NCBI GenBank assembly: GCA_025267735.1
Contig: CM046295.1
Coordinates: 11,357,167-11,421,166 of the forward strand
Source: Mactra quadrangularis
Taxonomy: Eukaryota > Mollusca > Bivalvia > Venerida > Mactridae
Reading direction: 5' to 3'
Length of the DNA: 64,000 nt
The notes beneath the pieces were generated by a model that worked only from the letters and a program-made list of their open reading frames with translations, was not told the origin of the DNA and made no database searches. The number at the start of each line of letters is the position of its first letter. Position 1 is the stretch's first letter. A program made the translations under genes and the position numbers. Below, one piece after another: positions 10,644 to 21,000 of this stretch.

Positions 10644-10949
10644 CTTAAACGTAAACAAGACTTCTATATTTATAACGCTACGTTCGGAAGTACTCTGTTT
10701 GTATCCAACTAAGCCAACAGACGCTACTTATAGTGTATTATTCCATATTCAGAATTATTCGTGATACAATAACAAACAAGTAAAAAATTGCTGCGAAATG
10801 CAGCAAAGTGATTGTCACGGCAAACAAAAAACATTCGTTAAGTATAATCTAACGGTAACTCAAAAAAGCATTATATTGAATTGTCATGTTAAGGTTTTTC
10901 AGTAATAAAAAAGTAACTTGTTATAAAACGTTTTCCTGTTCATATGTAA

Positions 10950-11034
10950 CATTCTCGTTCTCAGAGCCTAGTAAGATTCTCGATACTATATGTAGTTAGA
11001 TCGAGAATCTTGATAACCTTGGGGTACGAGAATG
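10950..11034. repeat. Nested hairpin
   Basis: The outer stem CATTCTCGT/ACGAGAATG (10,950-10,958 and 11,026-11,034) encloses a 12-bp perfect inner stem AAGATTCTCGAT/ATCGAGAATCTT (10,973-10,984 and 11,000-11,011) with a 15-nt loop. TTCTCG occurs in both stems. Confidence 0.7.
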
Positions 11035-11178
11035 ATCTGGATCTAGTCACCATCTTTATGCCGACAGGATGTTTGGTTTCAATTGGATTTATTTCCAGTA
11101 ATTCATATTTTCATGATGCTTAAAAAGATCGGCAAAAGGGAAAACATAGTCTTTCAGAACTTAAGCTATTTACGCGAC

Positions 11179-11481
11179 TTATCGCTTCTGTTCAGTCAAG
11201 TGCTCCTTACGTAGCGTTGTTGCGTTCATAAACCGGTGACGTCGAGCTTGTATGACTAAAAACCTGTCTTCAGCCTGCGTTGTTGCTCTTTGACGACCAC
11301 CCCCATGCCTGTGGGTAACGTTACCATAAGATTGGTAACGGTTCCACATCCGTGAAACTACACTCTGTGACACGCCGAGTGTACGTGCCACTTGAGGCTG
11401 AGAACGCCATCCTGCAAGCATCCCGACGCCCATATTCATTTCTTCCCTACTTAAACGATGCCGTACGCGCAAATTCGCCAT
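11179..11481 (-). pseudogene. Second Tc1-like transposase N-terminus
   Basis: Frame of 100 residues from the ATG at 11,481. RLSREEMNMGVGMLAGWRSQ and ARTLGVSQSVVSRMWNRYQS form the first helix-turn-helix. HGGGRQRATTQAEDRFLVIQ matches the GRPR-like linker and the start of the second domain. The frame stops before any DDE residues. I could not find terminal repeats for this copy, and it is a different family from 4,556-4,978. Confidence 0.8.
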
Positions 11482-11489
11482 ATTTTACG

Positions 11490-12100
11490 TATTTAGTAAG
11501 TTTTAAGCTGCATGTGTTACATTCAAGTGAATAACTTGAAAGTGTGTACAATTGTACATGTTGCCACCACGCATCTTTTCATGGGTAGCCTTTTCCCCGT
11601 GCAAATCGGGAAGCCGTGGGCCGTGAAACCGCAGTAAAACTCACTGTACCTTGTAGTAAACACTCTAATAAATATACACACCAAAACTTGAGGGACTGCA
11701 TTGCGTATATTACAAAATAATTATGTAGCATTGAAAAAGCTATCCTTATCGAATTTTGAGTAGTATATACATAATTTATCAATTTGTACCTCAGTAGTAC
11801 ATTTATAAAAAGTGCAGCCTTATTTAGCACGTAAAACTGTTGTAAACAACATCGCATAAACAATATTTTTCTTTCTATACTTAACAATTGCTTTTCGTCG
11901 GTAGGTTTTTGTTGTTACAGCTTAGATATAGTTAAAAAAGTTTCGTATATGACGGATGCTTATTCGCAGGGGCGGGTCCAGGATTTTTTTCTAATAATAG
12001 AAAAAAATTGTTACTACTATCTCCTAAAATATTTGGATTCTAAAACAATAAATAAACTTAAAATGCGCATGTAGTTCTAAAATAATTTCAATGCTGAACT
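11490..12100. other. Intergenic, transposon end near 11,967
   Basis: CAGGGGCGGGTCCAGGATTT at about 11,968 resembles the CAGGGGTGGATCTATGATTT start of the repeat nested at 14,013, so a related transposon end may lie here. The rest shows no supported feature. Confidence 0.4.
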
Positions 12101-12106
12101 AAAAAT

Positions 12107-12235
12107 CCTTGTGGAAGGGTAGGTGAGTACTGGTTATAGACAATGGTCCATGAAAGCTAGGTAAGGTGCGCTGGACGCAGCGAAATGACCTAAATTGTGT
12201 TGATACGGCGTTAACTCCAATAAATAAATAAAGAA
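12107..12235 (+). mobile_element. SINE family F, 3' part only
   Basis: It matches the family F tail (GGAAGGGTAGGTGAGTACTG ... GCGTTAACTCCAATAAATAA). The tRNA head is missing. Confidence 0.85.
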
Positions 12236-12315
12236 CTAAAAACAAAGCATAGTAAATGAATTACTCAATCAATAACTTAGTTCATACAAAGGAAAGAACT
12301 CAAATCAAATCATAC

Positions 12316-12750
12316 CAAGGAAGTCTTTCATGCCTTCAGACTCGCCCGCATTGCGTCTAGGTAAGTTACCAGAACCATCTATTTGATTACATGGTACAAA
12401 CATGGCTGGTACCATCTCATTAAAATTGCTACTATCTATGGCACACAGAGACGACTTAAGAAGCGATCTGCGGTTATCTCCCGTGGCATCTACGATGTGG
12501 TTCTTGACTTGCTGTTCAGTTCCCATCTCTACTGAAGAACTATCGGCTTTTTTACCGTTGCTAGGTGACTCAAAACATAACGTAGATGTTCTCAAAGTTC
12601 TCCTGGCTTTGAGAAATCTTCGACCGGATGTAGGGGTTGAAGTTATGTGGTCATCTAACTTGGACCAATTACTCGAGCTGGGTGTATATCCTGTTGAAAA
12701 GAATGCACCTTGTGGAGTGCTAGGCACTATTTGTTCAAACGACTTTGGAA
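12316..12750 (-). CDS. Exon C of the S/T-P-rich gene
   Basis: The acceptor TTTTGCCCTCCAG ends at 12,751 and the donor CCTTG|GTATG is at 12,316/12,315. The 435-bp exon stays open across its length and is phase 1 at both ends. It encodes PKSFEQIVPSTPQGAFFSTG, then SSSNWSKLDD, then a basic RRFLKARRTLRTS patch, then SSNFNEMVPAMFVPCN. The opposite strand is also partly open (12,402-12,767), but it has no comparable splice sites and I take it as a shadow. Confidence 0.65.
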
Positions 12751-15700
12751 CTGGAGGGCAAAATTAAAAATAAAAGAAGATTGGTTATTGTTATTAAATC
12801 AAAAAATTTAATTCTTATGCATGCATAATACATACAGCACGAAACTACAACACCATTACTAATACTATATGTTTCATTGTTTGTTTCATTCTCAAACTCT
12901 TTGTCATTCACTGATCACTTAAGACCAGTGAACACAGATTGATCTTCCTGTTCTTCCAAGGATATACAATGAATATGAATTCGTGTTTCATGTTTTCGTT
13001 CCTGCTAATTTAAAGAGATCTATAAAACCATCCCAGTGTAAAACAAATAAGGGAAGGACATGCAGACCATTTCATTGTATAGTTTAACATGGACGAGCGT
13101 ATATATTAGGTAAGGCCACAACAAGTTGATGATATGTTCTATGGATTTTTCTAGAAAAAAAATGGGGCGAGCGATCGAAGAAAAAAAGTCTTAATTCAGT
13201 TGCTTTATATAGCGGTTTGACCAAATTTTTATGAGCGAGCGAGGAAATAAAAATATTTTTTTTGTAAAAAACTGTCAAAATTAAGGTGCGAGCGAATCCA
13301 TAGAACATATGATCAATTTGTTGTGTCCTAATGGAAGGACTAACTTAAGCTAGCTTAGACACAATTTTAAAGTGTGAGAATGTAAGAAAAAATAACAACA
13401 AAGAATATCAATTTCAAGAATTAGAACAATTATACGGTCTACAGTTAAACCTTTATCATGTACAATGTCTTGGTTTACCTGGGCCTGACATGTTGTAAAT
13501 ATATAATTATTATTTATCATATGTATGGCCAAATGTATACATTGTATACACTACTCAAAAGTTCTAAACCGCCACTAATAAAACTCGAATAACTTGAGCA
13601 TCGTTTTATTTTCAAATATGGAATTTTGTATGGTAGTCAATTACAAATTACAGAATATTATTTTGCACATAACGACATCGGTTTAAGCCACATGCGGTGA
13701 ACCGGAACGGAAGTTTCATATCCCGATAAAATGAGCACGAAATTCTGGTGCAATAAGCTGCACATGTTTTTGTCTTCGTTTCATTCAGTCTTCATGTCAG
13801 GACATAAGAAAAACCCAAATCATGGCGAGAATGTAACTTAAAGAACGCACTTTTGCAGTTGGAATGATCGAACCTGGTACCTCTGTAAGGCAAGTATGTC
13901 AATTATCAATCGTGCAGTCGTATTGTTATCACTACAAAATAGTCAACTTAAGTTTTATTAAATGTCTTTAATGTCCTTCTGTATTTGAGATTGCGAGGTA
14001 ATACCATAGAACTCAGGGGTGGATCTATGATTTTTTTCTAGGGGAGTTCTAAACTTTTTCTGGGGGGGTCTGAAACTTTCGAACCGCTACCCCATTATAC
14101 ACTGTTTGCAGAATAACGCAAACTATTCATAATAAATATAACATAACCATTTTATCTATGATAAGCACAAAGGAGAGCAAAGCGAGTCCCAGAAAAATGG
14201 CTTACAAATACTCTCAAAGGTGGGTACATTTTGGGAATTTCAGGAAGGTCCGGACCCCCTGACCCCCCGCTAGATTCGCCTATGGTCATTATTCTTCCAT
14301 CCAACAACTTATAGATAAATACCAATGGAATGGAATTCCCGACAAAATAACGTTGACAATGTGTGGGACAGGTTAGAAAGGAAGATACGACGCCAGCCAC
14401 AACCAGGCAATCTGCAACAGCTTTCACGTCTGGTTGCCCTTTTATTGAGCAGTGTTCTACAGCAAGCAGTAACTGTTAAATTGTGTCAGGTCCATGAGAG
14501 GCTATCATTGCAGTTGCTGATTGTCACATGTCGCATAATTTATAACTGTGAATTCCCGATTTTTGGGCTTGTTACGTTTACGTTAATTTTTGTGGGTTAT
14601 ATTAATATGATATAAATAAATTGTTGAAATAAACGCAATAATATTATTGACTTGTATGTTAGAATGGAAAACAAATCATTCCATAATTATTTAACACTAA
14701 AATATAGCCATGAATTATTGGCGGTTTAGAACTTTTGAGTAGTGTACAGATTTTGCTAGTTATAAAAGTATTAACAGTTCATCCTTCGGAAAGACTAAAC
14801 ATGATCCTTTATCAAAGCTGTCTTTTGAAATGATCTAATTATTAAGTATGTACCAACTTGCAGGTGATTTCAGCAACATTCTAGGAGTACTGAATGGATT
14901 TACTGGATTCCTAAATACTGACTCTTGAGTAAGTGGTGTTACAGGCACGTTATATGACGTGTCTAAATGAAAGGACAAAATATAATGAATTAAAACTCGT
15001 ATCGTAACTACACAATAACAAAACTTTAAAAATACAGCAAATATAACAATGAACGCATGCTATGCAGATTCGTAAAGTGACTCAAATAGGACAGTAGGCC
15101 AGTGTTCAGTACTTGATTAAAAACTTGTGTCAAGAGATCTTAACCAATCCAGAGAATATGAGTAGGACATGACCGGTAGGAATACAGCGTAAAACATCAT
15201 GCATAACATTATTATTTTTAAGAAAAAAATAACGTATGCATATGCCCTGTCTAAAAGCTGATTTATGCTACGTGCTTAATTACAGTCAATTTTTAAGGTC
15301 AAACTGAATAAAACCCAATAAAATTAAAGTGGTTCTAACACGCCATATTACTTCCAAGGTAAGTGATAAGAATTGCAGTTCCGAGAACAATAATTCCCTT
15401 TTCTACTTTGATATGCCTTTATAGTTATGACAAATCAAGATAGATAACCAATAGCAGATCAATAAGGGACTTGAGTCAGTTATTTCCCCTTGTATACTCT
15501 CTAAACAGGTAGGTATTACTAGTTGGATTGCTCGGATTTTACTCTTACTTTTTAATGTCAATTTGCCAAAATTAATCTTTAATAACTTTTTTGTTAATCA
15601 TTTAATTTGTTTGAAATTCAAGCTAAGTATTTTTAGGGTAAAGAGCTATTAAAATATCGCTTCTGTAAATATCTTCATATAAACAAGAAAGATATTATAT

Positions 15701-16185
15701 GTAACATTTTGTTATCCTTACATAGGACTTCAATGATAAAATCCGAGAATTCCAACTGCAAGGACCTACTTACCAATTGGATTGCTCCAGATTTTATCAG
15801 GGAAAGATAACTGACTAAAGTCCCTAATTAAAAAGTTAGATACTTACACTGTACAGAAGATATAAATACTATATCTACTTCAAAAAACGTTGGTCAAAGT
15901 GATATGTAATTTACGTAGGCTATATCAGAGTTACATGTATGACCAACATGAATTATTAGGTCAAGAACAGAATATTCTGCCATAAGACAATTTAACACAA
16001 ATATTAGATCTACCATTGTTTTGATTATTAAAGTCATCTTCCAAATTAGCAACATTTCCAAGAACCACAGGGAAATCAGCAGACACGTTTGTTAATGGTG
16101 TATCTGTAGCACGTGACTGAAATGGTATCCGTGACCTTTGTAATACTGGGGTGGCGGGAACTTCTTGAGATGGAGAATCTAGCAT
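12316..16185 (-). CDS. S/T-P-rich protein gene, minus strand, partial model
   Basis: I do not recognise this gene. Three minus-strand exons share an unusual style: many S/T-P sites in low-complexity context, for example PATPV, TDTPL, PVTPL, FSTPR, LKSPA, VPSTPQG, GYTPSS, TSTPTS and FESPS. They have splice-like borders. Exon A (16,014-16,188) carries the first ATG and ends in phase 1, exon B (about 14,872-14,962) accepts phase 1, and exon C (12,316-12,750) is phase 1 to phase 1. The B-to-C junction does not keep frame with the donor I see, so an exon is probably missing between them. The 3' end is unknown. S/T-P sites suggest a proline-directed kinase substrate, but that is inference. It diverges from the 14-exon gene at 18 kb. 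Confidence 0.55.
13112..13330. mobile_element. MITE, 219 bp, about 37-bp inverted ends
   Basis: The left end (GGCCACAACAAGTTGATGAT) and right end (ATGATCAATTTGTTGTGTCC) are inverted copies. Both continue through a shared ATGTTCTATGGATT. The interior carries repeated GCGAGCGA motifs. No coding sequence. It lies in an intron of the minus-strand gene. Confidence 0.8.
14013..14286. mobile_element. Repeat nested in the Tc1 element
   Basis: It begins CAGGGGTGGATCTATGATTT and ends near CCCCCGCTAGATTCGCCTATG, which are roughly inverted. The interior has G- and C-rich strings at each end. It splits the decayed Tc1-type element. The class is uncertain. Confidence 0.5.
14337..14510 (+). pseudogene. Tc1 transposase C-terminal relic
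   Basis: NNVDNVWDRLERKIRRQPQP followed by GNLQQL matches the end of Tc1 transposases, where the pattern is NPIENLWD..R.R.R.P.P.NL..L. Weaker similarity continues to VKLCQVHERLSLQL. The catalytic region before it has been replaced by the nested repeat. Confidence 0.75.
14872..14962 (-). CDS. Exon B of the S/T-P-rich gene
   Basis: The acceptor GTCCTTTCATTTAG ends at 14,963. Reading in phase 1 from exon A gives TSYNVPVTPLTQESVFRNPV, then NPFSTPRMLLKSP. The donor is unclear: CACCT|GCAAGT would be a GC-AG site and leaves phase 0, while exon C needs phase 1. Either the donor differs or another exon lies between. Confidence 0.5.
15466..15824 (+). mobile_element. Harbinger-like MITE family C, full copy
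   Basis: 359 bp with terminal inverted repeats GGGACTTGAGTCAGTTATTT and TAACTGACTAAAGTCCC. TAA flanks both sides (15,463-15,465 and 15,825-15,827), the target duplication typical of PIF/Harbinger transposons. No coding sequence. Other copies are at 42,846, 54,760, 61,986 and a fragment at 2,108. Confidence 0.9.
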
Positions 16186-16188
16186 TTT
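16014..16188 (-). CDS. Exon A (first coding exon) of the S/T-P-rich gene
   Basis: The ATG is at 16,185-16,183, with a TTCTCAG acceptor just before it and an in-frame TAA at 16,212-16,210 if the sequence is read through. It encodes MLDSPSQEVPATPVLQRSRI, then PFQSRATDTPLTNVSADFPV, then LEDDFNNQNN, and ends at the donor AATG|GTAGAT in phase 1. The pyrimidine tract before the acceptor is weak, so the 5' border is uncertain. Confidence 0.55.
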
Positions 16189-16199
16189 CTGAGAATTCT

Positions 16200-17715
16200 C
16201 AGTGTGTACTTATTCTAACTATACATATATAATTCCACCTGTCAAATCAAAGGCACAAAATAAAAGACACGGCTATAATTTTGTTTTACCGAAATTACTA
16301 TGTCGGTTTAACTATTGCTCGAGCCTGCCAGACCCTGGCCAAGCGTAGCTAGCGTTCCAATATGAAATATGGTCAATTTACGTGGCGGTTTTGGAGTTTT
16401 CACGAATGAGACATCTTATGGGGACATCCACTTACCAAACTCGAGCTAACTTATCTTGCTATAGAAATTCTAAACTTCCTTAAAAGAACAATAGCGTTTT
16501 CTTAGCTTTGCTCTGTCGACGCAAAAACAAAACAAAAATGAAACATGACTTTGGTCTCAAAATTAAAGCACAAAAAGAGAAACTATATCTGTTATATTTT
16601 AGTTTAAAAAATGTTCCATAGATAAAGTCGATTAAACACGGGCTGCAAGTCTTCGAACGAACGTCCACTAGTACGAATCATTTAGAAGAATCAAGTTATT
16701 TAACTTGCGATGGACCTCTTTTCACAAGGAGGAGACTTTAGTCATTGTAGAGCATTCCGCCGGCCGGCCCGGTACATTTAACTTATATTTCGTAAGTATT
16801 CTTTTTAATGTATTGTTTTAAACAACAAGTGCTTACATGTGAATTTTATATACACCCCATAGGTCTTCAATTCTTGGAGGTCCGCCAGATCGCAGACGCT
16901 TTTTTTTACTTTTATTCAATTATTTACATTGGTGACAGGTGAAATCAAATGCGCGAGAAACTCGTGCAATTGCATTAAACTGTTAAAAGCTTGTGATTGG
17001 CATCATTCCTTTAAGTTATATTGTAGATTGATGCCTACTTATCTTTTTAAGTCTTAGTTTACTGTACTGTGTGATTGAATTTTGAATACTGTTCTTCGTG
17101 CAATTATTAATAAGTACATTCAACTCAGAGATCTCAAACCTTTTGTGCGGCGAAGCTTTGATGGAGCCATATTCCATATTATGAACGGAAGTAACTGTTC
17201 AACTATTTATCCTTTTGAATTTGTCTCCTTTTCATGAAAAAATAACTATTTTTTTTAAATGGTAGATCTAGTTTTTCATGAAAGGTGTTTAGTCCTAAAT
17301 ATAAGACCCTATGTAACTTTTTTATCGACATTTTTCTGTTACATAAGGTCTTAACGGAATGTTTCAAAAAAGCATAACAAAAATTTTAGTGTACAGACAT
17401 CGATTCAGGTCTGAAAGTTCTACTTGTTTAAATTCGAAAAATTTGTGAATAAGTCTGGCTAGCACTCAAGACAAAAGGTGTAGACTGTATTAAAAATTGC
17501 TGAGTTTAAAAAAAATATTATCTTAAGTTAATGTTGTATCAACCCATTTTCATTATACAGAACAGAACAGCTTTATACATATGATGGCATATGATGGCAT
17601 AGTTTCTATGCTGAAATTTTGCTTCTATAGTTCAGTTTGGACAGAATAAAAACACAATATTGAACATGTATTCAAATAAACTGAGATTGACTTGGCCAGC
17701 AGTTTGTTATTAACA
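16200..17715. promoter_or_regulatory. Divergent intergenic region, probable promoters
   Basis: This 1.5-kb stretch separates the first coding exons of two divergent genes, so their promoters and noncoding first exons should lie here. A local CpG-rich patch occurs at about 16,755-16,775 (CCGCCGGCCGGCCCGG), unusual in this AT-rich DNA. I cannot place start sites. Confidence 0.4.
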
Positions 17716-17718
17716 AAG

Positions 17719-17924
17719 CCAGGCCTTTTTTTCCTTATATAACCGGGGCTGTTTACAGGCGCCTTCCCCTCTAGAAATTTCTTTAAAATCATGCAGTTTT
17801 CCCCAAATTTGGAGTTTAACTTGGATTTTTGTTCCCCTCCCTATGAAATTGCGATAAAATTTCCTCAAATGTTCTATATAAAAAAAGGCCCAGGCCCCTT
17901 CCCCAAACAATGAAAAAAGCCCTG
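17719..17924. mobile_element. MITE family G copy 1
   Basis: It is bounded by CCAGGCCTTTTTTTCC and a roughly inverted AAAAAAGCCCTG. It matches 34,203-34,417 along its length, for example AAAATCATGCAGTTTTCCCC. Confidence 0.7.
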
Positions 17925-18014
17925 AAAGCTCTGCAAAAAGTGTGCATTTTAAATGACTTTATTTACTTTGAAATATACTCCAGGGTTCACATGAATATTT
18001 ATTTTTGTTTTCAG

Positions 18015-18053
18015 GTAGCACAAGTCAAGTATGGAAGCTTATAAGAGTAAAAG
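18015..18053 (+). CDS. Exon 1 with start codon
   Basis: Acceptor TTTTTGTTTTCAG, donor AAAAG|GTAACT. It encodes MEAYKSK plus two bases of Arg. TAG at 18,016-18,018 is in frame, so translation begins at 18,031. An upstream noncoding exon is implied by the acceptor. Confidence 0.7.
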
Positions 18054-21000
18054 GTAACTGCCCAATACTTCACAGCTACATCTTCTGCACAAATTCAGGC
18101 ATAAAGACCTATTTTTTTAATTTCACATAAAGACTCTTTTAATCATTTGATTTAGACTGATCTTAACCTACTGTGTGATGAAATTAAGGTGGAGTTGTAT
18201 GTATGTCTTACTAAGTGCAACTTTTTCAAGTTCTAAATACTGCGATTATCTGTATGACAGCTTAAACAGCTTTTAATTTGTTATGCAGATTATTTACAAA
18301 AGTTGCAAGCCTCGATCTACAGTTTGTACTATATTACATGTGAAATAAGTCAGCTTTATAATTTTTAGTCTTTTTGTTTAACACTTTATCCCATGTCTCC
18401 AAAATTTGATTGGAAAAGTACAGTATCTGGAGACAAAATCATTGTTATAACCTTTTAATTAGGGGTGTAACAATACGGTAAATTCCGTATTGCAATATAT
18501 TGCAATGTTCAAAACCCGTATTGCAATATATTGCAATACGTACCGTTTTTTTCGAAGACATGCAGAGCATGAATTAATGCATGTAAATTGCATTCGTTAC
18601 ACGCATATGTGTAATGTCAAATGATCTCTTTTTCAAATAGTTGAATGGCTTGTGTAAAATGGATAATATGTTAGAAAATGCATATTTTAAAACGGACTTT
18701 CGAAGATAATTATTTTCTCATTTGACGATATGTTTATGATTTTAAAGCGCAATAAGATTATTTCAAGTTTCAACACATTTTAACATTAATTCAAATAGTT
18801 AAACTTCAGATTCTGATAAAACAATCAGTACGACATATAACTACAAAAACCGGTTGTGGAGAAAACGAACCGGTTAAAAACCGCCAGAATTCGTATTGCA
18901 ATATTAACCGGTATATCGGTTAACCGTTACACCCCTACTTTTAATACTGATGATAAATACATGTTCTGTGAGTTACATGCATGCTAAATGACCTAAGTTG
19001 TTGATGCATGTAGTTAACCAAAAATTAATCATTGATATAAATTGTTAGGGTTTTTTTTGTTTCATTTAGGAAGAAGGGTACACATACTTCTAAAACTAAA
19101 GAGATGAAAAAACTGAAGTCAGCTAATGCTGCACCAGTGAGTTTACAAATTACAGTATTCATCTTTATTTCTTGGAATAACTTAGATTTTGTTGAGTTAT
19201 CTAAGATGCTATGAATTATGTAAAACATGATTGTCAGTAGTTTTCTTTCCTTCTAAGGGGAAAGGTGGCGGGGCCCTTTTACACAGGGAAAATAAGCAAC
19301 AAAAATGAAAATAGGGGACTTTTGTCAATACTTGTTTCTTTATTTTTGATGAACATGGATTAAGTAAATGGTAGTCAGGTAGTGTGAATATTTTTTCCAA
19401 ATTTCTGGGAAATGTCATTAAAAAAAATCTCCGGTCACATTAATTTTTTTTATCTGCTCTAGCTTTATGCAAAGGTGTTCAAAGTTACTTATCTTATTAT
19501 GTTTGTTTGGGTTTTAGGGCGCATCAACACAGAAAGGCCATATCACGCCGAAACTTATCTTTTTATGGAAAGAAGTTAACTGGTAGGCCATAACATAATT
19601 CAGAAATGGGAGTCTACCAGTATTTCAGGATCTGAGTCACAGTATAGATTGTTCTGATCAATTTAATGAAGTAACCTATTTTTATTCTGGACAAAAAACC
19701 CTTAGTGAAAATTATTTTAACTTTCTTTAAATAACCCACTGAATTTAGTCTTTTGAAGTAGATATATTTTTTAAATGTTTTTTTTATTATCAGAGGCATG
19801 TTTGGTAGATTAAATCTTTTTTTTTCAGGCCTGCTATTTTTCAGGCCTGGGCCTTACTTCAGGCTATTGATTCCATCAATAGTCTTCTGTTATGTAATCT
19901 GAAGATTACATATGATATTATGCGATGACCAAAGTACGAAGTAATTAAGTTAACTCATTATACCCTTGGGCTACCGGATATACATTTTATATATATGTTA
20001 GACTAATTAGTTGTACTTACGTACAGTTGTTGAGATGTCAACTAAATTGTATAAAATGTATCGCATCTCAGTGACCATCGCTCAGTAGAGCCAGAGAGCC
20101 TGGTGGCTTTTGGCCATAACCTTAGGTCCACGCTGGACACAGGGCTTATACCTAGGTTCCGTAGACTATGGATGTTTGTACTTGTATGTTTGGCTACCTT
20201 ACAATCATGACATTTGATATGTGTTTACATGTGATGTTACCATGGACATTAAACTAGTTAACTATCTGTGTTGTACTGTTGTATCCTGGGTTGTTAATAC
20301 ATTGCTACACGTAAGCGGCTATGCGACACGTGCCTTTGTGGTGCCGATGACTTTAAGGATCGAACCTGGTGCTGAAAGAAGACATGGTACAATACCGACA
20401 GCAACACAGACCATGGTGGAAAGATGGATTCAAGCAAAAATTGTAAGTTTACGTTATCTCACTTTTGTATTTTTGGTCAGATCTTAAATAGCTAAATTTT
20501 GGTGGTTCTAATAGTATTTATTATTGATGTTAATTCTATGTTTTAGTTAATAATTCATGTTTCGTTGAAGTTCATTTTTAAAATAAAGGAAAGTAATGAC
20601 TGCAAATAGGGTGACACAAACATTTCAAGGCGTTTTACAGATATATGATTATTATTAGTTTTGTAAATGTATTCATTTAATTACATGTGATGACTGCTTG
20701 ACAGGTTGTTTTGCTTAAATATTTAAGGTTTATGACTATTTGACTATATGCGATTGACGTAAGGGCTATACTGATTCAAATGAGGTATGTCAAATAAACA
20801 TATTAACTATAAATGTTACTTAGTTTGTATAGTGGCTAAACATTGTTAAAAAAAACATAAAAAAAGTAAAATATTGAAAAATTAACAAAAGAGTAAACAT
20901 TAAAAGAGGATGTACGCATACGTATGTACAAAATTATTATAATAGCTGTATACAGGTACTGAGCGTGATTCTTTTCATGATAAAATCTGGTAATTTATAG

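Larger units (their letters stand above)
13549..14744 (+). mobile_element. Second complete Tc1-type element, decayed
   Basis: The terminal inverted repeats begin CACTACTCAAAAGTTCTAAA at 13,549 and mirror 14,720-14,744. TA lies on both sides (13,547-13,548 and 14,745-14,746). Transposase traces survive at both ends: ERTFAVGMIEPGTSVRQV near 13,840-13,900 and a C-terminal piece near 14,340-14,510. Most of the catalytic domain is gone and another repeat sits inside. Confidence 0.85.

Noticed and set aside
12402..12767. 121-residue plus-strand frame opposite exon C
   Set aside because: No acceptor or donor fits. The minus strand has both, with matching phase.
19502..19582. Apparent exon after TTGGGTTTTAG with a GTAGGC donor
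   Set aside because: The first 50 bp match the reversed tail of SINE family A (GGTTTTAGGGCGCATCAACA), and the proposed donor breaks phase with exon 3.
20221..20442. 88-residue frame considered as a host exon
   Set aside because: It lies in the LTR and leader of the LTR element, and the same LTR sequence occurs at 23.4 kb.
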